A DNA stretch of 64,000 nt from Mactromeris polynyma (lineage: Eukaryota > Mollusca > Bivalvia > Venerida > Mactridae). Positions 43,956 through 57,097 of the stretch are shown one piece after another. The position numbers and the translations under genes were made by a program. Below the pieces are notes generated by a model that had not been told where the DNA came from, did no database searches, and worked only from the letters and a program-made list of their open reading frames with translations. The stretch is taken from positions 5,662,912-5,726,911 of the forward strand of contig JASFXZ010000014.1 of assembly GCA_032209605.1 (NCBI GenBank), written 5' to 3'. Each line of letters begins with the position of its first letter. Position 1 is the stretch's first letter.

Positions 43956-45670
43956 GTGATGCATGTATAGTTATTTTATATTAACGTGAGAACGGTTGTA
44001 AATAAACTTGGATGTGGTCAGCCAATGAAAACACGTTTTACAAACGGTTGACCAATAGACAATAGTTACACTGAAGCGGTATTTCGACTAATTTTGAATC
44101 GATAGTAGTCGCCAATATTCGATAAAGCTAAATTATCGTCATCGAATGTGAAAAAGGAAAACTCTTCCTCACTTCCAAATACATGTAGACATTGCAGTGG
44201 GAAAGACGGAGCACAGCGCCACCTCTCAAGAGCGACCCCCTCTCTTCAACAACATTATCATGGTAAAATTTACAACCAATTTAACGTCCATGTGCAGCTT
44301 TCTGTGATAAATATGACTAGAACAACAACCTCTATATAACGGCCGACATTTGCATCCCTCACAGAGCGTTGCTTTATAGAGGTTGCACTGTATATAACTG
44401 CAATCCATCACAGAACAGAATATTTGTTTCAATTTAAGCTTAAACAGCTCACAGGAAGATAGTTTGTAATATACACTGAAAGAAGAATGAAAACGAAATG
44501 ACAAAGTATTTTAGAAATTTCCACAATCGCCACAGGTCATTTCGGTTACATGAACATACAAAATGTTTTTCGTCCTCGATAACATTTGAGTTGCACAATT
44601 GACATTTCCTATTTGCTCGTAAGATATGGCGGCGGAGGTGTTTCTCTATTGTCAAACTATGGGACACGCGGGGAAACACTTTATACAATGTTCGCTAAAG
44701 GTTATAAAAATGGGGGACTTTTTAGGAAACACAATATTGATTAAACCTAATAAACTCTAATCATATGATTTAATTTAATCAGCACCGCAACCATCCTCGC
44801 AACAGTAAGGGCCAAAATATTCTGTGCATGCTGCTTGCAAGATTTTCACTTAGCTAAAATTCAAATTTATAGCATATCGCCACAAATTAAGACACTCGCA
44901 TGAATATGACTCCAGATTGAATAAGACATCGTGTAAATATTTCATTAGCTTAATAAACAATTACTTTATTTGTTGTTGCACAATTTTTGCGCTAAAAATA
45001 ATGGTCACGTGCTGTGGTGTAATTTGTTAGAATATTTTACCATATCAGATTCGGCAGTCAGGTCTTGCTACAGGACGGTATCCAATAGGGGTCCTTTCCG
45101 AACTGGCTGGTTGGTGAACCGCAAGCACTTAGTGGTTAAATAATGCTAACCGTGTGCCTACCAGCCTGGCTCCAGTTTACGAAATAACTTAAATTTTGCT
45201 CAAACACAATTCAAATTATTTCTCCAAATTTCGAAAGACTTGTTGAAGTTTCTTTTCATTCGGAATGTTTACATTAATTTATACTGACCTTTTCAGTAGT
45301 TTTCCAAAAGTTGTTTTAAACTCTGAAATACTGAGAAAAATGGATTTGAGATCAATCTTTGTAATTTTAATTCCACAATAGTTGGGGTTTCATAAATGAT
45401 GCTGTCAGTTATTTGGGGAAACTTAATGGTATTGAGTTGATGTATAACTAAAGGCTGTTAAGATAATCCATATGATTCATTACTGTAAACTATTTTGTTG
45501 TCAGTAATTAAAATTTAAGTGGTGACACGATGATAAGTTATCACTGTTTACAGACTGGCGGCGTTTCCTTAACTCAAACGACCTTTTAGTTGAGTGAAGT
45601 TTTAACTTATATATTCGATTGCTTGTATTGTTTGCTGTTAGCAACTCCAATCAAACTTTCTCTGTTCTTG
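43956..45670. other. Intergenic, with repeat fragments
   Basis: 44311-44390 (- strand cagtgcaacctctataaagc) resembles a pogo-like terminus. 44289-44314 (catgtgcagctttctgtgat followed by aaatat) also occurs at 38513. 45060-45185 shares 'ggttggtgaaccgcaagcac' with the SINE at 26966-27200. 45185-45420 resembles 32296-32415. No exon is supported apart from the LINE scrap listed separately. Confidence 0.4.
44510..44690 (-). pseudogene. Possible LINE C-terminal fragment
   Basis: The - strand reads VFPRVSHSLTIEKHLRRHIL, then RANRKCQLCNSNVIEDEKHF, then VCSCNRNDLWR. The layout C-x2-C, x-H, x-C after a 'S-H-x-L-x-I-E' stretch resembles the C-terminal zinc-knuckle region of the LINEs at 34.0-37.9 kb. 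It is short and isolated. Confidence 0.45.
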
Positions 45671-45675
45671 GCCTA

Positions 45676-47308
45676 ATAAACATCCGAAAAATATTTTCGT
45701 TATTGTTAAGAAATCGTATCCATTATTGGTGTGAATCTTCAAATACATTTAATGATTCTCAATATGGATTTAGAGACGGTCGTTCTACGGCTGATGCCAT
45801 TTTCCTATTACATTCAATGATTCAAAGGGTTTTAAACAAAAAATCGAAATTATACAGTGTTTTTATAGACTATCAAAGAGCATTTGATACGGTAACTAGA
45901 GGTGCACTATGGATCAAACTGATCCAATCAGGCATCAGCTGTAAAATGACAAATATCATAAAATGTATATATAATAAAATACAATATTGTGTAAAATTAT
46001 CTGGTACTATGCAAATGTCTGATTTTTTCGATGTGACAATTGGTTTAAAACAAGGATAACCATTATCTCCCCTTATATTCATTTTATTTATAAATGAAAT
46101 TGTTGCATGTATTGATTATGACAAGTTAACTGACAAAGATTTAGAACTATTATCAATGTTTATGATATTATTTGCAGATGATATAGTTTTGTTCACAACT
46201 GATCCTAAAAGTCTGCAATCTCAAATAGACAATGTATATAAATACTCTGAAAAAACATATACTTGGGGTTAAATATCATACGCCCAATTTTGTTGTTAAA
46301 GGCGAGCTTGGTAGGTTCCCATTATCAATAATAAGCAAAATAAGATATATTAAATTTTGGTTAAAAATCAGGAAAAAATCACTCTTCAATGTATGCTTTG
46401 TATCAAGGCCTCACTGAAAATGTCAATGGTATTACATGGGCCTCACGTATAAACTCAGGTATTGACCATCTTGGCTTTCAGTACGTCCGCACAAACTTAA
46501 AGTTTAAAAATAATTGTTTAATAACCATGAAAAGGAGAATACATGATCAATTTATTCAAGACTGGTATAGTTCGATCAGCACAATGCCGAAACTAAGCTA
46601 CTATTGTAAATTTAAAACAAATTTTGAATTTGAAAATTATCTTGATATAATTAGAAATGATAAATTAAGATTTCGATTTACACAATTTAGACTCAGCAGT
46701 CATTACTTGGAAATTTAAGCCGGTAGACTAATCGGTATTGATAGAGAAAATAGAATATGTAAAACATGTACTCAGAATGTCGTAGAAACGGAATATCATT
46801 TCTTATTATGCTGTCCAAAATATCATGATTTGAGAAAAACAATATATTCGTCATTATTTTTGGTCCAGCTTGGAGAAATTTTATCATTTATTAAAGTCAA
46901 ACAAGAATAAATGCCTCCTAGATACTGCTAAATTTATAACTGAAGCATTTATTACCAGAAAAAATACATTGGAAAATAATAATATATAACCAACTAAGGA
47001 ACATAATTAATATTAATTTGTAATTGTATTATGAAAGTGAAATTGCAAATTATTTCTTCCAGAGATATATATGTCATTATCTCTTTGTGTTTTTCTTTCT
47101 TAAGTTGTTCGTTTTGTGTTTATTGTGTCTGTAATACGAAAGATATTCATTTTGATATTTTGTATTTCAGAATAGTTTCATGTGATAGACTGTTTTTCTT
47201 GTGTTTTAATTGTTTCACATAAATAGTGAGTCTTTGTCATAAAATATTGTATATGGCTAAAGGCTAAATACATCCGATTTGCCAATAAACGAATTAATGA
47301 ATAAATAA
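45676..47308 (+). pseudogene. Decayed LINE 3, plus strand, with internal deletion
   Basis: The + strand encodes YGFRDGRSTADAIFLLHSMI, VFIDYQRAFDTV and IGLKQG, then a TAA (46057-46059) in place of the expected Asp codon. It continues in the same frame with PLSPLIFILFINEI and LFADDIVLF. After NVYKYSEK the frame changes and the sequence jumps to KKHILGVKYHTPNFVVKGEL, which lies far downstream in a full-length relative, so about 350 bp is deleted. More frameshifts follow before the C-terminal CKTCTQNVVETEYHFLLCC. The 3' untranslated end (to 47308, 'ttgccaataaacgaattaat') matches the end of LINE 2 in the reverse sense. It is non-functional. Confidence 0.85.
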
Positions 47309-48159
47309 AAGACGAGGTGATTCTATGGTTATTAGTATCTGATCAAGAAACGAAATAACTGAAGAACACGTAGGAGGTGCTATAGGAGGTGCGTGTTGTG
47401 TATAGCATATTATACTATGATAAACAATTATCGAGTGTTTGTGAGTTGTGCAGTAGAAGTTGTCGCTATGTGTGACAGTAATACCCCAAAGGCGCATCAC
47501 TCTGGCATTTGGAATAATCTCTAAAACATTAAATATCATTAAACTCTTCCATCATTGTCAATCTGGAGTTTTATACTTAAGTTCGAGCGTTTTAATATAG
47601 CTTGAAGAATTGTAAATAATCAACAAGACTAATAAACAATCCCTTCAAGGGAGATTATTGGTTAAAATCAAATGCTGAATTTCGTAATCAATATATTTAG
47701 AATTTAGGAAATGAGTTCGTACTTGATATAGGAAAATTGAAATAACTTTTTCTCCAAGTCTACATCGAAATTTAAAATGCTGTTCGGAAAACCTCAGGTT
47801 TTCCCACCAAGCTCTTGACGCATAATGGCCGAGACATTGCCGACCTTGACATCCTCACATGGACTTACGTTAACAATCGGTGCATAGTAATTAGTATCAG
47901 ACAACATTAAACAGGCACCCTTTAATCTTCGCCACTGTCTTCATACATGAATGTCGTACGCGTCGAGACAATGAAAATATTTCAAGCTAACCCCCATTCT
48001 AGTACCCCCGGTAATCTGAAATCCATTTCATAATTCCCTCGGGTGTACCTTTAATTCGATTATATATAACCCCTTCGCAGTTTAGATTACCCCCTCGCTA
48101 ATTGACGAGTTTCTATCGGTTTAATATCACGATATAAATTCAACAAAAATGAACACGAA
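47309..48159. other. Intergenic, no feature seen
   Basis: No exon, RNA gene or clear repeat was recognised. Confidence 0.5.
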
Positions 48160-48900
48160 TGTAAGATTCTATTTATGGCATACAACAGCAGAAACGGATG
48201 TAAGATTCTATTTATGGCATACAACAGCAGAAACGGATGTAAGATTCTATTTATGGCATACAACAGCAGAAACGGATGTAAGATTCTATTTATGGCATAC
48301 AACAGCAGAAACGGATGTAAGATTCTATTTATGGCATACAACAGCAGAAACGGATGTAAGATTCTATTTATGGCATACAACAGCAGAAACGGATGTAAGA
48401 TTCTATTTATGGCATACAACAGCAGAAACGGATGTAAGATTCTATTTATGGCATACAACAGCAGAAACGGATGTAAGATTCTATTTATGGCATACAACAG
48501 CAGAAACGGATGTAAGATTCTATTTATGGCATACAACAGCAGAAACGGATGTAAGATTCTATTTATGGCATACAACAGCAGAAACGGATGTAAGATTCTA
48601 TTTATGGCATACAACAGCAGAAACGGATGTAAGATTCTATTTATGGCATACAACAGCAGAAACGGATGTAAGATTCTATTTATGGCATACAACAGCAGAA
48701 ACGGATGTAAGATTCTATTTATGGCATACAACAGCAGAAACGGATGTAAGATTCTATTTATGGCATACAACAGCAGAAACGGATGTAAGATTCTATTTAT
48801 GGCATACAACAGCAGAAACGGATGTAAGATTCTATTTATGGCATACAACAGCAGAAACGGATGTAAGATTCTATTTATGGCATACAACAGCAGAAACGGA
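48160..48900 (+). repeat. Tandem array, 39 bp unit, 19 identical copies
   Basis: The unit is gtaagattctatttatggca followed by tacaacagcagaaacggat. I find no substitution among the 19 copies. The period of 39 keeps at least three frames open over both strands, giving 13-residue repeats (VRFYLWHTTAETD on the + strand). There is no start context, splice signal or non-repeat coding flank to support a gene. Confidence 0.97.
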
Positions 48901-49648
48901 TGATTTTCGCCAAAACATTACCTTAACCCCCTATATGCATGCAATCTATGACGTGTGTCATTGGGTCGTCTTTGTATTTATTTTATTTTTCAGCATCAAA
49001 AGACGTGTTCAAATGATTATATCACGTGTCTAATTCAAATTAACAAGACATTAATTTTCAATTAAATAAAATGTCATACTTCGTACAAAATAAATATTAA
49101 ACAATGTCAACACCATTTGAACGCGTCTACGTCACGCTTGTTTTGTTGTGACGTCACGCACGTGAGTTGTTATTTAACTAATGAATTATCGAAAATAATT
49201 ATATGGATGTTATTACCACTCTACATCGTATGTTATGTTATAAAACCAAATTAATTACATAGTTTAGTTTGTTGTGAAAACAAATCTTCACATTTCTATC
49301 CAGCTAACACTCCTTGTAAATTCAGTTTCACTTCATTGCCGGTATCAAATTTACGCAATAATTCAGAGCACACATGTTTCGAAGTTGTTTAGATGACTTC
49401 ATGAAGACGCTGTTCTAATTACCTTAATCTAGTTTGAAGATTGAGTAAATGCCGGCAGCAACATGAAATTGGTGATCACTTCTCAGGAAAAGAGATGTGT
49501 ACCCACAAAATGCTGGAGGTTGAATTTGTAAGTCACCTTGTTTTTTAAGACTTCTAGCATGTTAAATGAAAAGATTTGACACGTCTTCTTGCAATCTACT
49601 ATAGACAGTTATTTTAACGTTTTATCTTCGTTCAGAATAAAAATGGCT
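48901..49648. other. Intergenic, no feature seen
   Basis: AT-rich spacer between two arrays; nothing recognised. Confidence 0.5.
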
Positions 49649-50264
49649 GCAGCTGCGACATAGACAGGCGGTATGTTTCGATGTCAGGTACAGCTGCGAC
49701 ATAGACAAGCGGTATGTTTCGATGTCAGGTACAGCTGCGACATAGACAGGCGGTATGTTTCGATGTCAGGTACAGCTGCGACATAGACAGGCGGTATGTT
49801 TCGATGTCAGGTACAGCTGCGACATAGACAGGCGGTATGTTTCGATGTCAGGTACAGCTGCGACATAGACAGGCGGTATGTTTCGATGTCAGGTACAGCT
49901 GCGACATAGACAGGCGGTATGTTTCGATGTCAGGTACAGCTGCGACATAGACAGGCGGTATGTATCGATGTCAGGTACAGCTGCGACATAGACAGGCGGT
50001 ATGTTTCGATGTCAGGTACAGCTGCGACATAGACAGGCGGTATGTTTCGATGTCAGGTACAGCTGCGACATAGACAGGCGGTATGTTTCGATGTCAGGTA
50101 CAGCTGCGACATAGACAGGCGGTATGTTTCGATGTCAGGTACAGCTGCGACATAGACAGGCGGTATGTTTCGATGTCAGGTACAGCTGCGACATAGACAG
50201 GCGGTATGTTTCGATGTCAGGTACAGCTGCGAAATAGACAGGCGGTATGTTTCGATGTCAGGTA
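49649..50264 (+). repeat. Tandem array, 41 bp unit, 15 copies
   Basis: The unit is gtacagctgcgacatagaca, ggcggtatgtttcgatgtca, g. There are only a few substitutions (gacaagcgg, tgtatcgatg, gcgaaatag). Each unit has three CpG and one CAGCTG site. Confidence 0.96.
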
Positions 50265-50859
50265 AATCATTTCAAGCACACGCCTACAAGTGAGGGGAAG
50301 TGATTTTTTCCTCATTACTGATTGAAATAGATATATGCGAATGTTATTGTTGTTTTTTTAAATAAATAGTCTAGTCACTAAATACGAGTATGTCAACTTT
50401 TGTTTTGACATTTATCTTATAGTGAAGGTCATTGATTCTGTTATGGGAGGAATAATGATGTTTTTTATTTATATTTTATTATTACTACTGTTATTACTTT
50501 TATTATTATAATTATTTATGTTTGCCTCGTGTTCACAAAGTTTACGTTTTCAGGAGCAGCATCAAGATCAAAGTTCTTTCGAGCTTCGAAAAATGTGTCA
50601 TGCGAAGCTAAATCTTCAGTGTACGTAATGTGATAGATATGAGCATGTTTAAAACAAATAGATACACCAAATTCTGGTTTCATACTTACTTAGAAAAACA
50701 TTGCAATGAATATGTTAAAAGCGATTCTAAAAATTTGATCCAATTTCAGTGATAAGCCGTACAATTAATGCTAATTAGAATATTTGTAGGTATAGTTTAT
50801 TTACACTGTTTACAATGTGCTACTCTGAAAAGGGTGTTGCTCGGGAGAGGTTACACTGT
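50265..50859. other. Intergenic, AT-rich
   Basis: Includes a (ATT)n-like low-complexity stretch at 50460-50520. A possible acceptor (gttttcag, about 50553) is followed by a short open stretch to a gtaatg at about 50625, too weak to call an exon. Confidence 0.4.
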
Positions 50860-51075
50860 ATCTACAGGCTGTGACCTTTGACCCAGTGACCCAAAAAACA
50901 ATAGGGTTATCTACTCACAGAGGCCAAATAGCGTGTGAAGTTTGCAGACTCCGTGTGAAAGGATTTTCATGTGACCTTAGACCCGATGACCCCCAAAACA
51001 GTAGGGGCCATCTACTCACGGAGTCCAATCATCGTGTGAAGTTTGAAGACTTACATATACAATATCAGACTTTGT
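50860..51075 (+). repeat. Dispersed bivalve-type repeat, two internal units
   Basis: Two units share 'tgacctttgacccagtgacc' (second: gaccttagacccgatgaccc), then 'aaaacartaggg', 'atctactca' and 'cgtgtgaagttt'. From memory, repeats of this 'gacctttgaccc...caataggggtcatct' kind are very common in bivalve genomes. That memory is the basis of the name and was not checked. Confidence 0.55.
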
Positions 51076-53793
51076 AATAAGAGTTTTGTTTTCGTCGGTT
51101 CAAGATTCTGATCGAATTGGTTTCCGTTCACATCGCATTAACGCCGTATTTAACACCTCTAAAATGCTCTCAACAGACGTTTGATGGAACTTACGGTCGA
51201 AATGTTAACTGTAAGTAATTATCCAGAACTATCGTGGAATTTCTTAATAGCCAACCCCACCACGCTTTGTTTTCGATTCTTCAACAAAATGTCTATAGCA
51301 AATTACCCCTACAGAGTCGTATTAATTTAACGCCCGCTGCATCATGACGATTTTTTTGGATAATTCGAATTGAGCCAATCTATCTAACACTCGTGTTATA
51401 AATTCTCCAGGGTGAATGTATACTTGTTCATTGTTGAAACGCTCTTAAATGGTACGCTCTAAAACTTGCCTGTGTGGTTAATATTTTGTCATTTCCTTTC
51501 TGGTAACGTAATTTCTTAAAGTTACATTTAATCGTGTCGATGCGGTCATGTAAAGGTCTTAGCTTATTTGCAGTAGCAAAAGTATCACCTACTGTTACAT
51601 TGAACATAGAGTAAAAATCTGTAAAATTGACCATTTTCAAAAGTTTAGGGGCTAATAAATCATATTTTCAAAAAAATTGCCAATATTTTAGCAGTTATGT
51701 CTGTTTTATTGATTGAATGAACATTATCACGGTGTTTTTATAATTTTAAACAATTAATTGCTTCTTGCTTCCATTTAAAGTTAAAGTTTTTTACGTCCAA
51801 AAACAATCTCGATTTTCTTCATTTAATTTCTTTCAATATGTGATAATTATGGTATGAGTAGATGATATTAAACACGTGTTATCAATTGATTTTTAAGAAT
51901 AATTGCTTTAATTAAAAGTGATTAAAAATTGTGAAAAATATTTATTGTCTGTGTACTTTTAAAAGATCCTTCTCATCTACAAACTGTGAATAATACTAGC
52001 ATTATCGCTTGTATTATTTTTAATGGCTAACAATTTACACTCAAACTGTACAGTTAGAGTAAACAAAAAAAATGTCTTTTATTGTTGCTATCATTTATGA
52101 TTAATCGAAATGAAAAGGTACAATACATAATTGTTTTACCTCACAGTAGAATGTATAGGTAAGCATATATAAAATCATTTAAATTAGTACGTACAATCAT
52201 GTCTTATTCGAAGAAACTACGTGTCCGAAAGGAAATTAATTATGAATAATTACATAACTGTTATTTCGTAGAATCAAATACTGATAGAGTTAATGTTTTG
52301 CCGGATAATTATTATCTTGAACGGATAATTTCAAGGAGAAATACGTCTAAGGTAAGTTGTTTTTCAATTTCATCCAATTTAAGTTTGAGTGACGTTATCA
52401 TCGTAACTTGTCAATGAATGGTTGTTTACAGTGATGTTTATTCTGACTTGGTATTTTTGTAAAAACAATAAATGCATCATGATCATTGTATTAGGTACTA
52501 TGTACTGGTTTAAATGTCGTGTCACTAGATATTGCAGTGTACGCTTTATCGCGCGCTGTGTGTCATCTGATTTAAGTGGTAATTCCGGATGCAGCGATTA
52601 TACAAGCTTTACGTTAATTAACATCGAGCGCGCTTGTGTTTAATTTTGTGTACATTTTGTGATGATCATTGAAAACGAATCTCTTCGACATTGTAATTGT
52701 ATTGTTCTATTGATTTTTGTTGGCTTTCAACATTGTCTTGTGCAAAAATGATATTATATTGCATTATAAGGGAGAAATTGGTGAAATATTACTGTTTATA
52801 GCATTGAGATAAACAATTGGTGTGGTATTGAGACAATAATTGGACCTTTTAATCGGTAAAGGTGAGCAAAATTGATAAAACTCAAAAATCATCTGAAAAT
52901 TAATGCATCACAATTTTATTCAAAAATCATAGAATGATCACGATTATAGTGCCCAAACCTGCTTTATAATTAAACTATAATTGTTGCATAAATTCAGTAG
53001 GGATTATTATCGTCAGGAAGTGTTTATTGCTTTATGACCTTCTATTGATATAGTGGTTGTTTATCTGGCATGCGTCTAGAAATACTGCAACTTAAAACGT
53101 TAAAAACATCAGTAGAAAATAAATAGGGTTTTGTCACAAATCATAGACCACATTTTGTGTACACTTCGTATTTTTCATATTTTTAACACAATCAAAATGT
53201 TTCATGAATGGCATGTGTAGCTGTTAGAATGTTTATCATTTAAGACATTCATTTTGTATTTTATTTATATTTGTACTTCACAATAACATATTTCAAGAAT
53301 GTAGAAATGCTGTTATGTATGTTAAAAAGAAATGATATCAAATTCAATTTATTGTAGCATACTTTGCTTTCTGATAAAGAATAATATGTTTTGTATGAAC
53401 TTATCATTTATTGACTACATATGGCATATTAGTATATACGTATATATATATCAATATATCTATATATTATCACGGACATATTAACGTCCGTGATATTATT
53501 ACATTATAATTATTATTATCACGGACCTATAAACCATAAAAGTTCGTGTTATTATGTATTGGCCAAATAGATCAATGAAATGAAAACAATACATTTTGTT
53601 CCTTTTTGTGTTTACACATTTATCAGAATAATAAGCAGTAAAGCCGGGTTCTACAAAATCGATCGATTGTTTACAACACCTCATATATTGATTTTCGCGT
53701 GGAAGGGACACAATCCAATCAGAGGGACCGACTTTAACAAAGCCGCTAATCAAGGGAGATCCTTCTTGATATTTATCCCAGAAAGCTGCACAT
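51076..53793. other. AT-rich intergenic sequence with one hairpin
   Basis: No exon is seen. 53468-53495 is a perfect 10 bp stem (tatcacggac and gtccgtgata) around an 8 nt loop. A third copy of the arm lies at about 53517, next to a (TA)n stretch at 53420-53467. Confidence 0.5.
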
Positions 53794-54570
53794 GATGGTC
53801 ACTGAGCGTCGTTGTCGTCTCCATGGTCACTGATCGTCGTTGTCGTCTCCATGGTCACTGAGCGTCGTTGTCGTCTCCATGGTCACTGAGCGTCGTTGTC
53901 GTCTCCATGGTCACTGAGCGTCGTTGTCGTCTCCATGGTCACTGATTGTCGTTGTCGTCTCCATGGTCACTGATCGTCGTTGTCGTCCCCATGGTCACTG
54001 ATCGTCGTTGTCGTCCACATGGTCACTGATTGTCGTTGTCGTCCCCATGGTCACTGATTGTCGTTGTCGTCTCCATGGTCACTGATTGTCGTTGTCGTCT
54101 CCATGGTCACTGATCGTCGTTGTCGTCTCCATGGTCACAGAGCGTCGTTGTCGTCTCCATGATCACTGATCGTCGTTGTCGTCTCCATGGTCACTGATCG
54201 TCGTTGTCGTCTCCATGGTCACTGATCGTCGTTGTCGACTCCATGGTCACTGATCGTCGTTGTCGTCTCCATGTTCACTGAGCGTCGTTGTCGTCTCCAT
54301 GGTCACTGAGCGTCGTTGTCGTCTCCATGGTCACTGAACGTCGTTGTCGTCTCCATTGTCACTGATCGTCGTTGTCGTCTCCATGGTCACAGAGCGTCGT
54401 TGTCGTCTCCATGGTCACATAGCGTCGTTGTCGTCTCCATGATCACTGAGCGTCGTTGTCGTCTCCATGATCACTGAGCGTCGTTGTCGTCTCCATGGTC
54501 ACTGAGCGTCGTTGTCGTCTCCATGGTCACTGAGCGTCGTTGTCGTCTCCATGGTCACTGATCGTCGTTA
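53794..54570 (+). repeat. Tandem array, 28 bp unit, about 28 copies
   Basis: The unit is ggtcactgagcgtcgttgtc followed by gtctccat. Variation is mostly at one position (gagcg, gatcg, gattg). Each standard unit carries three CpG, unusual in this AT-rich window. Confidence 0.95.
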
Positions 54571-56784
54571 CCTCATCATTATTACATCGGCTTTGAAGTC
54601 GTTATTACCTTTTTCACATATATAAACTGGCAAAATCAGGTTGACTTTTAATGTAGTAGATTCTAAACGATTAAATGAAAACTATTTTTATAAATCGATG
54701 ATTATACTTGCATTGTTACAGACCCAGTTTTAGTTGGGTTTTTATAACTTCGTTCGGCTTGCTACGACCATGTACGTATTTGCAAAATGTTGTGATAAAG
54801 GTATTGAGAAGCGAATAAAGCGGAGTGAGACAATGTTACCTTTTGGGTTCATCCACATTACTAGTTGTTACCGGCTAAAATGCGACCTTCAGACACGGGA
54901 ACTATTTTTTTATCCGCGCAGTGATATCATGGAGGTTGTTTGGCGTGTCTGAGACGCAGACGGAAGTGATATGGCGGTTGTTGCACTTAGTTACTGCGCA
55001 TTTCCTGGTTAAGTTTGACATTAGTCTTGTGATGTCGTGGTAAATGTCGTGGTAAATGTCACGTCTGTGGGGATTTCCTCAATATTGTTATTTCTAAAAC
55101 AGGATATACATAGTAGATACGATGTTTCAGAAAAGACAAAAAAAAATACGCATCGGTCATTGTTTGATTTTATACTTGACATGATCAAAGTAAGAACATA
55201 TATTGCGCCAGTAGGGGAATATCGCTAAAAGAAATACAGAATGGAAAAATCAACCTGGTAGAAGATAACATTCCAATAAAATCCCAATATGTAATATCAT
55301 ATTGAGTAAACTTCCAACTGTTCTGTATAATATTATATAATTTTTATTCTGATTAATTGTGATTTTCATTTTATTTGAAGTTGTCAACTGAATTCGTAAC
55401 GAACCATCAAGAGCGATTCAATATAAGTTGAAAGAACTTGGTGCAAACTCGATGTAAAATAACTAAATTTAAAATTAAGAATATCGCCATTAATGGGTCT
55501 GAACTTGTATTCAATCCCTTTAATCAAAGGAACGACAGTTATGGCAACGGCCATTACATAATTACGCATCTCTTAGTTTTTGTCGTAAAGGGAAAATATA
55601 CAATAAGGATAATATATGAGCGGTGGTATGTAGGACCTTATTATTCCCAGATCATATACTTCACAGGTCTGGGGGAAATAGGATCCTAAACTGTGACATA
55701 TAGGATTGACCATAATGGTGGTAAACAAGAGAATCATATTCTTCACAGATTTTGTCGATGACATTGCTGTTATTATAAATTTGATAATAAAAATGTAATA
55801 ATAAAAAAAAAAAAAAAAAAAAAATAATAATAATAATAATAATAGTATGATAAAAGTAATAATATTAACAACAACAACACCACCAATTCATAAAACTAAA
55901 ATTTTCTCTATATTTATCTTGGTCGGATTGTGACACCGAGGGTGAATTGTTACACTATCGTTAATGCTCGACCATATCAGGCAAGCTTGGAACAGAACTT
56001 TCTTTAAACCAAAGCTCTGCTGACACTGCGGTATTCACTGCTTGCACGAAATTTAGCCGTTGAAAGCGTTGGAAATACTTTTTCCAGTACATCTGTCTAT
56101 GAAAATCAGTGACTTATTGAGAAGCTCTCCCATTCCAAATAGTATTCCATACTTAGTATGTGCAAGTTTGCAAACTATTGTCATAAATCCCTACTTATAA
56201 CTTCAGAGATGTTATAATGTATGAATCTCGGTCAATGACGATATTTTTATTTACGTACAAAGTACATAGTCTGCTCTTTTACAACATACCAACAGTATTA
56301 TGATTAATTAAAAACCACACAATAAAAATATAAATAATACATCCGATGGCCGCGTTTTTCACATAACGTGACCAGGGATGACCGTAACGTGTTCAACAAT
56401 AAATAGCGAACTTTCTAAATATTTCATGTACATCTTTAAAAAAGCAAACGTCTATATTTTATATATTTACAAACAACATAATCTACTCTTTCACATCATA
56501 CCAATATTATTATGATTTATTAAGAAAAAAAACAGTAAATATAATATAAATACGATGGCCGGATTTTACACACTCCCGCGTCTGTATTCATACGTTTCCT
56601 CATTTCAGCACATAAGTAACCCAACAACATCATCGGAAAGTATTGATAACGTTCAGGAACCAGCCTATCATTGCACATCCTATTTTCTTATTCATGATTA
56701 CTTATTTCCATCATTTCTTTAATGCACAGCGCGCCTGAATTTCCCACATGAGAATCAAAGAGATCGGAGCTTAGTTTGAACAGT
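54571..56784. other. Intergenic, AT-rich, with poly-A and TAA microsatellite
   Basis: 55803-55845 is a run of more than 20 A followed by (TAA)n, possibly the tail of a decayed retroelement. No exon is supported. Confidence 0.45.
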
Positions 56785-57097
56785 GTCGGTAAGAGACCAC
56801 TACATATACTATGTTGCTACATACCACATATCAAAGGTATGGGCCTTGCAGTTGCAGACAAGAAGATTTGCATATACTAGTCTATAGGAAACGTTTGACC
56901 CTTGTGGCGGGGCCAGATTTTACCGCTATGGCAACATTTGACAATCTTTGTAAAGGATCACTATATGGTGCTACATACTTACCAAATATCAAGGGCTTCA
57001 GACAAGACGATTTTTTAAAAATATTAATGACGGACAGACATCGGACATATGGTGATCACAATATTTCACATTGAGCATTTCGTGCTCAGGTGAGCGG
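56785..57097 (+). repeat. Dispersed bivalve-type repeat ending in a 'gtgctcaggtgagc' tail
   Basis: Two related units share 'gctacata', 'accaaatatcaagggcttca' (first: accacatatcaaaggtatgg) and 'cagacaagaagatt'. The end 'gacggacagacatcggacat' plus 'ggtgatcacaatatttcaca' and 'tcgtgctcaggtgagc' is one I remember as an abundant dispersed repeat of clams and relatives. Recognition is from memory only. Confidence 0.6.

Noticed and set aside
48087..49033. Frames of 240-295 residues on both strands
   Set aside because: They are 39 bp array translations; identical units give no evidence of selection.
50554..50625. Small internal exon after a gttttcag acceptor
   Set aside because: It is only about 23 codons, has a weak donor, no partner exon and no recognisable product.
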